From the NCBI RefSeq assembly GCF_017165765.1, contig NZ_JAFGZD010000012.1:1-64000 (forward strand): a DNA stretch of 64,000 bases, read 5' to 3'. Positions 16,336-24,588 of the stretch are shown piece after piece. Below the pieces are notes generated by a model that made no database searches, was not told the DNA's origin, and worked only from the letters and a program-made list of their open reading frames with translations. Position numbers and translations under genes: made by a program. Source of the stretch: Pseudomonas capsici. GTDB lineage: Bacteria; Pseudomonadota; Gammaproteobacteria; Pseudomonadales; Pseudomonadaceae. The first letter of the stretch is position 1. Every line of letters starts with the position of its first letter.

Positions 16336-17130
16336 TCAATTATTGATTTGGATAGCATTCTCTGGAATCCACCCTGTAGCTTTTACTTTTCCTGTATAGA
16401 CAACCTTATAATACAGACCATCATCATTACGATGGTAATCAATCAAAATCACTTTATCACCCTGTACCAGATATGCTTTTCTTTCGGTAAACACTGCTTC
16501 ATCAGACATGTCGAAGAAATTGACCTTGGCTGTTGATACGGTAGCCTCTACCGGCGCTACTGTTCCTTCCCTGACAATTTCTGGGTCCATGCAGGATGTC
16601 TCTGCGCAGACTTCTCGTTTTTCAAACAGCTCTGAAAATTGCTCTCTTTTTTCGCAAACATAATAATCCTTCTTTGTCGCGGAATAGCAAAAGGTATCAT
16701 TGTGCGTAGTCGGGCCATCCTTGTAGTTACTAAGAATCTTGCCATCGAGAAACTCGGGGTTAGTGATCAGGCCCGCGCGAGACGGTTTGAACTCATTCGA
16801 GGACTGGTCAAAAATAAACAAGGCAAAACTTTCATTGACGGAATTTTTGGCATATTTAAATGCGGCAACGCATACTCCCAACTTTTGAGCAGATCCGAGA
16901 TATGCAGGCAAGTCTTCATCTTGATAGTCCAGACTCAACTTGTAGGTTTTGCCTACCTCATTGATAATGCTGACTCTGCCATCAAGGAGCTGGATTCTAC
17001 TTTTGCTACCGACGCAGTCCCCACCTATCTCCCTGGTAGTTTGTTGCCTTATTATTAAGCTATCAAAGTCTGCATACGCTTGCGAAGAACTTATCGCCAG
17101 CAAGACTGCGTACACTATAGAAAATCTCAC
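16336..17130 (-). CDS. Exported protein with C-terminal SH3-like domain
   Basis: 264 aa with a signal peptide (MRFSIVYAVLLAISSSQAYA). The last 65 residues ('KVNFFDMSDEAVFTERKAYLVQGDKVILIDYHRNDDGLYYKVVY ... TGWIPENAIQI') form a bacterial SH3-like domain; such domains often bind peptidoglycan. It lies in the array of exported proteins downstream of a cell-wall-degrading T6SS effector, so an immunity or wall-binding accessory role is plausible. A decayed piece of a second copy lies at 17925-17963. AT-rich compared with the T6SS core. Confidence 0.7.
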   Translation of the reverse strand: MRFSIVYAVLLAISSSQAYADFDSLIIRQQTTREIGGDCVGSKSRIQLLDGRVSIINEVGKTYKLSLDYQDEDLPAYLGSAQKLGVCVAAFKYAKNSVNESFALFIFDQSSNEFKPSRAGLITNPEFLDGKILSNYKDGPTTHNDTFCYSATKKDYYVCEKREQFSELFEKREVCAETSCMDPEIVREGTVAPVEATVSTAKVNFFDMSDEAVFTERKAYLVQGDKVILIDYHRNDDGLYYKVVYTGKVKATGWIPENAIQINN

Positions 17131-17172
17131 ATCAGTGCCTGTTTAGAATAGCTAATTTACTCTTTCCAGCGC

Positions 17173-17195
17173 GGGGCTAGTAAAAGTCTAGCCCC
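17173..17195. terminator. Hairpin, terminator-like
   Basis: GGGGCTAG / CTAGCCCC perfect 8-bp stem with a 7-nt loop. It lies 32 bases after the end of the exported protein at 17227-17649 and before the SH3 gene on the minus strand. No U-run follows on that strand, so termination is uncertain. Confidence 0.4.
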
Positions 17196-17226
17196 CCCGA
17201 AAACCATATCAGCAGATACTCAACTT

Positions 17227-17649
17227 TTATTTCTCCTTATCAATACACTCCAACTCCCTTATTTTCGCCCCGCTGACAGGAATAGTACAAACATACAACT
17301 CCTCGTCATTCAATGTAAGTGGCGTAATACTCAGTCTAAAACTAATCCCATCAGGCGAGAATGTAATTTTTTCAAATGTTGCATAAGCTACATCCGTTAT
17401 CAACGACTTTTCACGGTAGCTACAAAATCTCTTTTCAGCAATGAGCGCCCAGTTCTTGGCAGGATCTAACACCTGAACACGTAAACAAGGGGAGCCATAC
17501 TCCTTTATGTATCTGACGACCACATCTCCTTGACGAGAGGATTCTATTTTAGAGGCCCTGCCATAGTCGAAACCCCATGAAACTCCTGAAAAAGCAAGCA
17601 ACATGCAAAGAGCAGTTCCCCTAAAACCTCTAACTATGCCCCAGTCCAA
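17227..17649 (-). CDS. Candidate T6SS immunity protein, paralogue 2
   Basis: 140 aa with a signal peptide (GTALCMLLAFSGVSWG). The mature part parallels the protein at 18057-18458 along its whole length: VVRYIKEYGSPCLRVQVLDP here, LVRYYQMFDSPCIQVQILKP there; EKRFCS / TKEFCS; and a final 'YVCTIPVSGAKIRELEC' / 'GVCKFKVKDGAISEPVC'. Duplicated periplasmic proteins directly after a peptidoglycan-degrading T6SS effector are typical immunity proteins. That is inference; no immunity family was recognised. Confidence 0.65.
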   Translation of the reverse strand: MDWGIVRGFRGTALCMLLAFSGVSWGFDYGRASKIESSRQGDVVVRYIKEYGSPCLRVQVLDPAKNWALIAEKRFCSYREKSLITDVAYATFEKITFSPDGISFRLSITPLTLNDEELYVCTIPVSGAKIRELECIDKEK

Positions 17650-17701
17650 AAAAATACCCCCCCTTTGAAAATGGTTAATAATTTAAAAGCTCACTCAGAG
17701 A

Positions 17702-17785
17702 TGGATTTCCCGACCGACACTGGTCAGTTGTACAGGACCTAGCTTTACATGCTGGTTCTGTCCGATGGTGAGGTGGTCATTCATC
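17702..17785 (-). pseudogene. vgrG fragment
   Basis: 84 bases that match 22817-22900 inside vgrG at 79 of 84 positions, same orientation. That segment codes for the end of the VgrG beta-helix tip (HLTIGQNQHVKLGTAQLTSV). No gene around it is intact, so it is the scar of a former vgrG, or of recombination at vgrG. Confidence 0.85.
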
Positions 17786-17924
17786 TCCACGCAAATCAGA
17801 ATCCGCTGCATAATAAATACTACTCACAGAAAAAAAGACAGTAAGCCTTAATAGCAAAAGTTAGCCAGCGCGTGGGAGAAGTCATATTGAGCACACTACA
17901 ACTGCCCCCCCGAGCACTACACTT

Positions 17925-17963
17925 TAATTATCAAGATGGATAGCGCTTTCTGGAATTCACCCT
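17925..17963 (-). pseudogene. Remnant of a second SH3-protein gene
   Basis: 39 bases that match 16337-16375, the C-terminal codons of the SH3-type protein (GWIPENAIQINN), at about 30 of 39 positions in the same orientation. The reading frame is lost. It lies directly downstream of the first immunity candidate, the place its intact counterpart takes after the second one. Confidence 0.5.
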
Positions 17964-18056
17964 CACACATCTCAAAATACTCCCAGCACAAATCATATAT
18001 AAAATCAGTGACAACAAGACCTTCCAACTTACTACTATAAAAAGCTACAACGCTTG

Positions 18057-18458
18057 TTATTTTATTGTGCACACAGGCTCACTGATCGCTCCATCCTTAA
18101 CTTTAAACTTACACACGCCAACCTGTTCTTTATCTTGGCTTAGAGAAAGAAGTTTTAAGGTGATATTCAGCTCATCACTTGAAAACTCTCCTTTTTCCAA
18201 CCATATCTCAGAGTAATCCAAAGTAAAGCTTTTCCCTGAGATACTACAAAACTCCTTAGTATTATTAGCAATACCATTTCCACCAGGTTTTAGTATCTGC
18301 ACCTGAATGCATGGGCTGTCAAACATTTGGTAGTAACGAACAAGCTTTCCAGAAATCAAGGCCGTATCAGCCTTATATATATTTACTACTGCAGCCTGAT
18401 CACTTTGTGCAAACGCACAGCAGGAAACAAAAAAAACCAATATCGCTGATAATTTCAT
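18057..18458 (-). CDS. Candidate T6SS immunity protein, paralogue 1
   Basis: 133 aa, signal peptide MKLSAILVFFVSCCAFAQS, small beta-rich mature domain with four Cys. The gene starts ten bases after the stop of the 1012-aa effector, so it is probably translated with it. It is a paralogue of 17227-17649. Periplasmic location fits protection against a wall hydrolase. Direct immunity function is inferred from position and duplication only. Confidence 0.7.
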   Translation of the reverse strand: MKLSAILVFFVSCCAFAQSDQAAVVNIYKADTALISGKLVRYYQMFDSPCIQVQILKPGGNGIANNTKEFCSISGKSFTLDYSEIWLEKGEFSSDELNITLKLLSLSQDKEQVGVCKFKVKDGAISEPVCTIK

Positions 18459-18467
18459 TATATTACC

Positions 18468-21400
18468 TTACAAATAATTAGAGCGTTTAACAAACCGATC
18501 CGACGGAACATTTGGCCAGTTATTTTGATCAGACATAACAGCTTTCAATTCTGTCATATTATTTTCTACAAAGGGCCGCTGAACCCTAACCCTAGATGCC
18601 GGAGTGTAGTCCCCTCTATAAATAAGATCAACCATCATATCTTGAATTTTAGGATCCACACTATCCCAATTCAATACACCATAGTTAGCAACGTTGAAGG
18701 CTGCACCAGAAATAGTGATGACTTGCTTTTTCTTCGCATCATAGACAGAAGTAAACAGATCATACTGCTGCTTTCTAGTAATAAATATTGTTTTAATCTC
18801 AGGGCTTGCACTATTTAAATAATCCCTGGCAGCATTACCACTTAACCCCTTCGAACCTATCAACCAACTGAGCAACGGTTCAACGATACCCACTGCTGCA
18901 AGATCACTTTCAGGATTAGGCCTCTGCCCCAAATCATAACCTCTTCCAATGGTTATGCCCGACGCACCTCCAGGCCAATGTACTTTACGACTAAAGTACA
19001 TATGCAGTGGGTTTGCTGCATCTTCAATGTCATTACCTTCCACATCAAATGTTAATTGACCACTTTCAACTTTAAGCCATTTCAAATCATTATCGCCCTC
19101 CAAAGCAGTAAAGTTATCTACAAACCCAATCGGATGAAAATGCCAAACCAAACTCGAACTTATCGCAGCCTTCCCAGACAACTCATCCCAAAACACATAC
19201 TTATCAATGCGCTCTTTTTCATGCTTGAGCGTTTTCGGAGACGTTTCCAGCAATGTATCGAGCTTACTCCACTTCGCTGAACTGGATTTGTCCTTCCACT
19301 CAGTCGGATGATAAGCAATCAGTTTCGACCACTGATCCCGGGTGTCGCTATTTTTAAGCGCTTCAGCCAATTCGCCCGAGTCCACCTCGCTGTCGTGGTT
19401 TTTATCGATTTTGGCGAACAGGTCCTTGAAGAATTGCGGCATGTCCTCAGGATCAAGAAAACCGTCTGCCGTAGGGTTGCTCTCGGCGACGATCTGGAAA
19501 CCCAGCTTTTCCCAGTCATGCTGGGTAATGAGCGTTGCGCCTGTTTTTTTCACAAGGCCGGTCAGCGTCTGGTTGTCATCGACAACGCTGACTTCGTACC
19601 AGTCCTCTTCAGATTCCTTGATTACAGGTGCCTTGGCCAGATCGATGATGTGTTCTTTCTTGAGTGCTGCGGTTTCAGCAGCAGAGGCTTTTACCTTGAG
19701 TTTCGCGCCGCTCGCCAAAGAAAGGTACTGCTTGCCAACCTTCAAGCCAGCAGTGTTCTTCAGGAAATCCTTGACCTCTGCTTCGGCAGTGAAAATTTCG
19801 ACGTGGACCTGGTGCTTGCTGCTCACACCGCCATTTTCGCCGGTAAGGATTTCTGATTGCCCAAGATAACCTATTGGATCTCCAGCCTTGATGGCCGTCT
19901 CCATGGGAACAACTGCATCGAATACTGAAGGTATAAGGTCTTGCCATTGAACAAAGCGATTGGGGGAGACATCTTCTACGCACGCCCAGAAGGAGGACGG
20001 CACAGGAACAGAGTGCCCTTTCAAGCCTGTAGCGGGACCTGAGGTGCTGGGTACAAATGTACACTCTGCCATGCGCAGGGTTTTATTGCCCAGTTTGAGG
20101 TTGAGGACTTTTCCACTGTCAAACTCGATCGTACTGTTTGTGCATAGGACCAGACCTTCGCTCGTTCCTTGAGCCGTGGGGGCGCTGATCGGTACTCCCG
20201 ATTCGGCACCATTAGTGAGGGATGCCGGTGGCTGACGAAGGGTGAGGCCACTTCCTGTGACTACTGCTCGCACCTTGCCTTTCCAGTAACCTGGCCGGGT
20301 TCTTTCTGGAGGAACGACTGCACTCCAGCTAGGGGCACCGCCGGTTCTAGGATATGGCGCACCATTCTGTTTGTAGGCAAACCAGAACTCTTGCCCTTCG
20401 GTACGACCACCGACATTACCTTTTACCAGCTTACCTTTGGCATGAACCAGGTCAGCATGCTCTTCCAGGATCTCAATTTCAGCGCCTGCTGAAATAGCTC
20501 CATACTCCACGCAGTTTGGGGCATCCTTGATGTAACTTCGCGCCTTGAAACCACTTGCGATCATCCTGATACGTGGTGCTGGTATTTCATCCGGTGATGC
20601 AGCATACCGATCATACGGCAGCAGGTGCATATACAAGCTGTAGAAGTTGAGCTTGTTCTGCTTGCCTTTATTAGGCCCCTCATCCGGGTTCGGAGGGGAT
20701 TTGTACTCATGCCGCACCAGGCAGAAGGAGTTGGAATACTTCAACTTCTTCTCGTTGTCGCCAAAGGTCGACTCCAGGTAATCCTGATTCAGGCGATAGG
20801 CGACAACCTCACCATCGGCCATACAGCGGATGGGCTCGTTCGATATGCACTGCGGTGCGCTTTTGTCAGAAATATGGATACCGCCGTGCCAGAACTTGTT
20901 GCTGCCCAGCAGATAGTGACCGGAAGCCTCACCTTCCAGCGCCTTGTAGATTTCCTCGGCATCAGTGAACTGCTTACCGTCAGCCTTGCGGAACGGGTAC
21001 TGGAAATTTATCAACGGTGATGCTGTTGGAGCAGGTGCGGGCGCGGGTGCTGGAGCAGGTGCGGGATCTGCTGGTGCTCCATTACGATATTGAGCCTTGG
21101 GTCTTAAGTACTTGTTCGGCATTGGCCAGTAACCGCTGCCAGCACCAAACTTTGCGGACTTAGGTCCTGTTGAAGTTTGCGACCCGAAGAACCGACCTTT
21201 GGTACGCGTGGCATCCATTTCCTCGATTACACCGGTATGACCCAGTGTTGTCCACAGTGCAATATCACCGGGTTTTACATCATTCAGAGCGATCACATCG
21301 TAATAAACAGTATCAGTCGCCAGCGCGCCCGTAGTTCTGTAAGGAATAGTGTAACCAGCGTCGCTCAGCATGCGACTCAGCAGATGGGAACAGTCGATTT

Positions 21401-21506
21401 CTTTACGACCGTCACCATCGACGTCAACGTTTCCGTTTTTACCGAAACCGTACTCATATCCAGTGTGTGGATAATTAGCGCGTTGTTCGAGTAGTCCAGT
21501 GCTCAT
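18468..21506 (-). CDS. T6SS cargo effector with several peptidoglycan hydrolase domains
   Basis: 1012 aa, no signal peptide. Residues 1-140 look like an NlpC/P60-type amidase, with a DCSHLL segment (Cys39) and TLGHTG (His90). A (PA)n linker follows at 148-160. Residues about 165-580 look like an M23/LytM-type region: HGGIHISD (207-214), a 'YMHLL' (292-296) and HQVHVEIF (565-572), with a long insert. A canonical EF-hand loop is at 701-712 (D701, N703, D705, E707, D709, E712). Residues about 815-975 resemble the pesticin/T4-lysozyme-like muramidase: FDVEGND (820-826, likely catalytic Glu823), then SGITIGRGYDLGQR. It follows vgrG by two genes and is followed by exported immunity candidates. Domain assignments are by eye; which domains are active is unknown. 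Confidence 0.8.
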   Translation of the reverse strand: MSTGLLEQRANYPHTGYEYGFGKNGNVDVDGDGRKEIDCSHLLSRMLSDAGYTIPYRTTGALATDTVYYDVIALNDVKPGDIALWTTLGHTGVIEEMDATRTKGRFFGSQTSTGPKSAKFGAGSGYWPMPNKYLRPKAQYRNGAPADPAPAPAPAPAPAPTASPLINFQYPFRKADGKQFTDAEEIYKALEGEASGHYLLGSNKFWHGGIHISDKSAPQCISNEPIRCMADGEVVAYRLNQDYLESTFGDNEKKLKYSNSFCLVRHEYKSPPNPDEGPNKGKQNKLNFYSLYMHLLPYDRYAASPDEIPAPRIRMIASGFKARSYIKDAPNCVEYGAISAGAEIEILEEHADLVHAKGKLVKGNVGGRTEGQEFWFAYKQNGAPYPRTGGAPSWSAVVPPERTRPGYWKGKVRAVVTGSGLTLRQPPASLTNGAESGVPISAPTAQGTSEGLVLCTNSTIEFDSGKVLNLKLGNKTLRMAECTFVPSTSGPATGLKGHSVPVPSSFWACVEDVSPNRFVQWQDLIPSVFDAVVPMETAIKAGDPIGYLGQSEILTGENGGVSSKHQVHVEIFTAEAEVKDFLKNTAGLKVGKQYLSLASGAKLKVKASAAETAALKKEHIIDLAKAPVIKESEEDWYEVSVVDDNQTLTGLVKKTGATLITQHDWEKLGFQIVAESNPTADGFLDPEDMPQFFKDLFAKIDKNHDSEVDSGELAEALKNSDTRDQWSKLIAYHPTEWKDKSSSAKWSKLDTLLETSPKTLKHEKERIDKYVFWDELSGKAAISSSLVWHFHPIGFVDNFTALEGDNDLKWLKVESGQLTFDVEGNDIEDAANPLHMYFSRKVHWPGGASGITIGRGYDLGQRPNPESDLAAVGIVEPLLSWLIGSKGLSGNAARDYLNSASPEIKTIFITRKQQYDLFTSVYDAKKKQVITISGAAFNVANYGVLNWDSVDPKIQDMMVDLIYRGDYTPASRVRVQRPFVENNMTELKAVMSDQNNWPNVPSDRFVKRSNYL

Positions 21507-21520
21507 CAGAGGCGCCCTGC

Positions 21521-22531
21521 TTAAAGACAGTGAGTGGTGTTGTAGTCGACAGTGCCTTGACTACGAAGCCGTTCGACGTTTGAAGACGCTGCTTCATTGC
21601 CTCCCTTTTCAGCTTCCTTGTAGCAGGCCATGGCTCGGGGTAAATCGGTCTGTACGATAGCGCCTGCTTCATAAGCACTTCCGAGCTGGATCAATGCCAG
21701 TGCATACCCAGAGCGTGCTACTTCAATAAGTGTGCTCAACGATTTTTCAGGGTTTGCACAAGCTTGCTTCTCTTCATAATTGCCTTCATAGCAATAAAAG
21801 TCGGCCAGCGCCAAGCCTGCTTCCGGCACACTTTTTGATGCATAGACAAGAAGATCGAGAATTTTCGAGTTTTCCAGACGCGGAGCCTGGCCCGACAAGC
21901 TGATCCCCGCAGCAGCAAAAGCTGATGGTGCAGACCCCTGACCAGCACCATCCAGATAGCTATCCAGCGCAGAAACATACAGCTGCGCAGACGATGAAGA
22001 GTTGTTATCTATAGCCAATTGATTGAACAGTTCGCCGCGTTTGAACGAGCGCGCCCCCGGAGAAGATTGGGCGTTAACGTTTTGTGCATTCAGCACGCTC
22101 TCAATGGACCAGTCTTCAACACGATTCAAGACCCAACAATCGTTATGCTTGAAGCTGAATACTTTCAGGACTTCACCCTTGTGGTCCCGTACGTACAATT
22201 GATCGGGCAATTGAACTGTCATGCTGAGGCCAGATCGCTGGAGACTCTCCGGGGATAGCATCGCCAGCGTTGAAGCATCCAGCGACCTTGACTGTTTCTG
22301 CACCACACGAGGCTTCGATCCAGCTGCAACGACCGTTTGTTCTGTCACCGGGGAGGCAGTGAACGCTTGCTGCAATTGCGCACTGGCGGAAAACTCTTTT
22401 ATGAAACCCTCGAAATGATCACTCGGGCATTGAGCGGCCATCGCTCCGAAGCTTGCCCCCCAGGCAAGCAGCACTAACCATTGCAAACCGAAACTTCGCA
22501 CTCGATTGTTCCTTTTCATCACGTATTTCAT
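21521..22531 (-). CDS. Exported Sel1-repeat-type protein
   Basis: 336 aa with a signal peptide (LQWLVLLAWGASFGAMAA). The C-terminal 120 residues contain Sel1-like helical repeats ('GLALADFYCYEG', 'ALALIQLGSAYEAGAIVQTDLPRAMACYKEAEKGGNEAA'). It lies between vgrG and the effector gene; the ATG at 22531 overlaps the vgrG stop by one base. Sel1-type proteins are often found beside T6SS effectors, in some cases as immunity proteins, so an immunity or accessory role is inferred. A later Met (22519) is also possible. Confidence 0.75.
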   Translation of the reverse strand: MKYVMKRNNRVRSFGLQWLVLLAWGASFGAMAAQCPSDHFEGFIKEFSASAQLQQAFTASPVTEQTVVAAGSKPRVVQKQSRSLDASTLAMLSPESLQRSGLSMTVQLPDQLYVRDHKGEVLKVFSFKHNDCWVLNRVEDWSIESVLNAQNVNAQSSPGARSFKRGELFNQLAIDNNSSSSAQLYVSALDSYLDGAGQGSAPSAFAAAGISLSGQAPRLENSKILDLLVYASKSVPEAGLALADFYCYEGNYEEKQACANPEKSLSTLIEVARSGYALALIQLGSAYEAGAIVQTDLPRAMACYKEAEKGGNEAASSNVERLRSQGTVDYNTTHCL

Positions 22532-24567
22532 CACTCGGAAAACACAAAAAAAGCCTTCGGCTTAACCTTCTCAGGCGGCGTATTCACCAACGCCTGATCC
22601 ATCAGACTCCCCGCTTTGTCCTTATCCGCCGCACCCGGCAGCACGGGCGGTTTGATCGCGATTCCGGTGCCTGACCCCGCCGAGCCACCGGCATTGACCT
22701 TGACGACCGGGCCAATCACGGTGATGCCACCGCCATCGAGCTTGATGAAGCTCCCTCCTCCCAGCGCGGTCAGTTCCGTACCGGCCTCGATGACAATCTT
22801 GTCGCCGGCCTTGAGGTGGATTTCACGACCGACACTGGTCAGTTGTGCAGTACCGAGCTTTACATGCTGGTTCTGTCCGATGGTGAGGTGGTCATCCATC
22901 CGTACTTCGACCTTGCGGTCGCTGAGGGTGGTGCGGTGTTCTTCGGCCTTGAGTTCGGTGTAGATATTCTTCTCTACCGTGTCGTGTCGTTCGTTGCCGA
23001 CGCGAATTTTCTGGTCGTGCTCAATGTTTTCGTCCCAGTCGCGCTGGGCATGGATGTAGATCTGTTCTGCACCTTTCTTGTCTTCGATGCGCAACTCGTT
23101 ATACCCGCCACCGCCCGGAGAACTGAGGGTCTTGAACACGGTGCGGGTCTTGTTTGCTGGCAGAGGGTACGGAACCTGGTTTTCCTTGTGGTACAGGCAG
23201 CCGTTGACCAGCGGTTGGTCGGGGTCGCCTTCAAGGAACGTGACGAGAACCTCCATGCCGATGCGCGGAATGGAAATACCACCATAACGGTCGCCGGCCC
23301 AGGCACTGGATACACGTAACCAGCAAGTGGTCTTGTCGTCGGCCTGGCCTTCCCGGTCCCAGTGGAACTGCACTTTCACTCGGCCATACTGGTCGCAGTG
23401 GATCTCCTCGCCTTTTGGCCCTGTGACGGTGGCGGTCTGGGTGCCAAGCACACGGGGCTTTGTGTGCTCCAGCGCCGGACGGTAGAACACGACCCACGGG
23501 GTTGCGAGGAAGCGATTGCGGTAGCCCTGGTGAAAGTCGTCCTTGTTGTCGGTGGTGTCGCTGGTTACCGACTCTTCCAGAACTTGCGGCTGTTTGCCTT
23601 CGTGGAAGATTTCAGTCAGCAACCACAGGTCGTTCCACTCGGTACGAGGGTGATCGGAGAGTTCCAGAAAGTGCCCGCTGGTAAGGGTCGTCTGGTCGCC
23701 CCAGCCTTCGACCTGCTGGTAATCGGCACGATGACGTTCCAGTGCGCGCTGGCTGAGAAACTTGCCACGGGCACGGTCCAGGAAACGGCCTGGATAGTCG
23801 TAGTCTTCCAGGTCCGGCTCAGTACTTTCACCTGCTGGTTTGTAGGCGGCTTCGAGTTGCAGATTGGGCTTTTCGAAGTCGTAATCACGTCGGGTGACAC
23901 GGCTGGTGCGGGTTTCCAGGCGTAATTTGAAGCCTTTGATCACCGGCTCGTCGGCGACCAGACCGCTGCCTTGTACATACGCTGTAGGCTGCCCGAGCTT
24001 GGGAAAAACGGTCTGATCGTCGCCGAATACCAGCAGATGAGCCTTTTCGCTGTGCTGGAAGTGGTAGTGAATCCCCTCCTCCTCGCAGAGCCGCTGGATA
24101 AAGTGCAGGTCGGTTTCGTCATACTGCACGCAATACTCGCGCTTCGGGCACTCCTGGCCGAGTTGAAAGCTATAGGCGTTGCCCTTGATACCGTGCTCTT
24201 CGAGGATCAGCGCAATGATCTCGGGTGCCGACAGTTGCTGATAAATACGCTGGTTGGTCCTGTGGTGCAGGTACTGCAACTGCGGCACCAGAGACAGGGT
24301 GTAGCGGGTCAGGCGCTTGCCGGCATCGCCCTGGGCGATACGGTATATCTGGCCATGAATGCCGCTGCCCTGCGGATCGAACGCCAGGAATGCCTGCTTG
24401 TGCAGGAGCTTTTCCAGGTCCAGATCAGGGTTTTCGCTGACCAGTTCCACGTCGAAACGAAAGGCCTGGCTGATGCCTTCGGTACCAGTAAACGACAGCA
24501 CCTGCAGATCGCCCTCGTAATCTTCGATGGTCAGGCTGAAGTGCGTTTCGTTGGAAGGGTTGAACAT
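22531..24567 (-). CDS. vgrG: T6SS spike protein VgrG (TssI)
   Basis: 678 aa, usual size. N-terminal gp27-like part (FSLTIEDYEGDLQVLSFTG), gp5 OB-fold and needle with GRVKVQFHWDREG, a beta-helix region, and a DUF2345-type end ('LTIGQNQHVKLG', 'GGGSFIKLDGGGITVIGPVVKVNAGG'). The C-terminal tail (about 50 residues, GSAGSGTGIAIKPPVLPG and beyond) is Pro/Gly rich and may be the cargo docking site. It trimerises at the tip of the Hcp tube. Next gene starts in its stop codon; a fragment of it recurs at 17702. Confidence 0.96.
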   Translation of the reverse strand: MFNPSNETHFSLTIEDYEGDLQVLSFTGTEGISQAFRFDVELVSENPDLDLEKLLHKQAFLAFDPQGSGIHGQIYRIAQGDAGKRLTRYTLSLVPQLQYLHHRTNQRIYQQLSAPEIIALILEEHGIKGNAYSFQLGQECPKREYCVQYDETDLHFIQRLCEEEGIHYHFQHSEKAHLLVFGDDQTVFPKLGQPTAYVQGSGLVADEPVIKGFKLRLETRTSRVTRRDYDFEKPNLQLEAAYKPAGESTEPDLEDYDYPGRFLDRARGKFLSQRALERHRADYQQVEGWGDQTTLTSGHFLELSDHPRTEWNDLWLLTEIFHEGKQPQVLEESVTSDTTDNKDDFHQGYRNRFLATPWVVFYRPALEHTKPRVLGTQTATVTGPKGEEIHCDQYGRVKVQFHWDREGQADDKTTCWLRVSSAWAGDRYGGISIPRIGMEVLVTFLEGDPDQPLVNGCLYHKENQVPYPLPANKTRTVFKTLSSPGGGGYNELRIEDKKGAEQIYIHAQRDWDENIEHDQKIRVGNERHDTVEKNIYTELKAEEHRTTLSDRKVEVRMDDHLTIGQNQHVKLGTAQLTSVGREIHLKAGDKIVIEAGTELTALGGGSFIKLDGGGITVIGPVVKVNAGGSAGSGTGIAIKPPVLPGAADKDKAGSLMDQALVNTPPEKVKPKAFFVFSE

Positions 24568-24588
24568 TGTGTGCTCCCTGTTCGGTAG

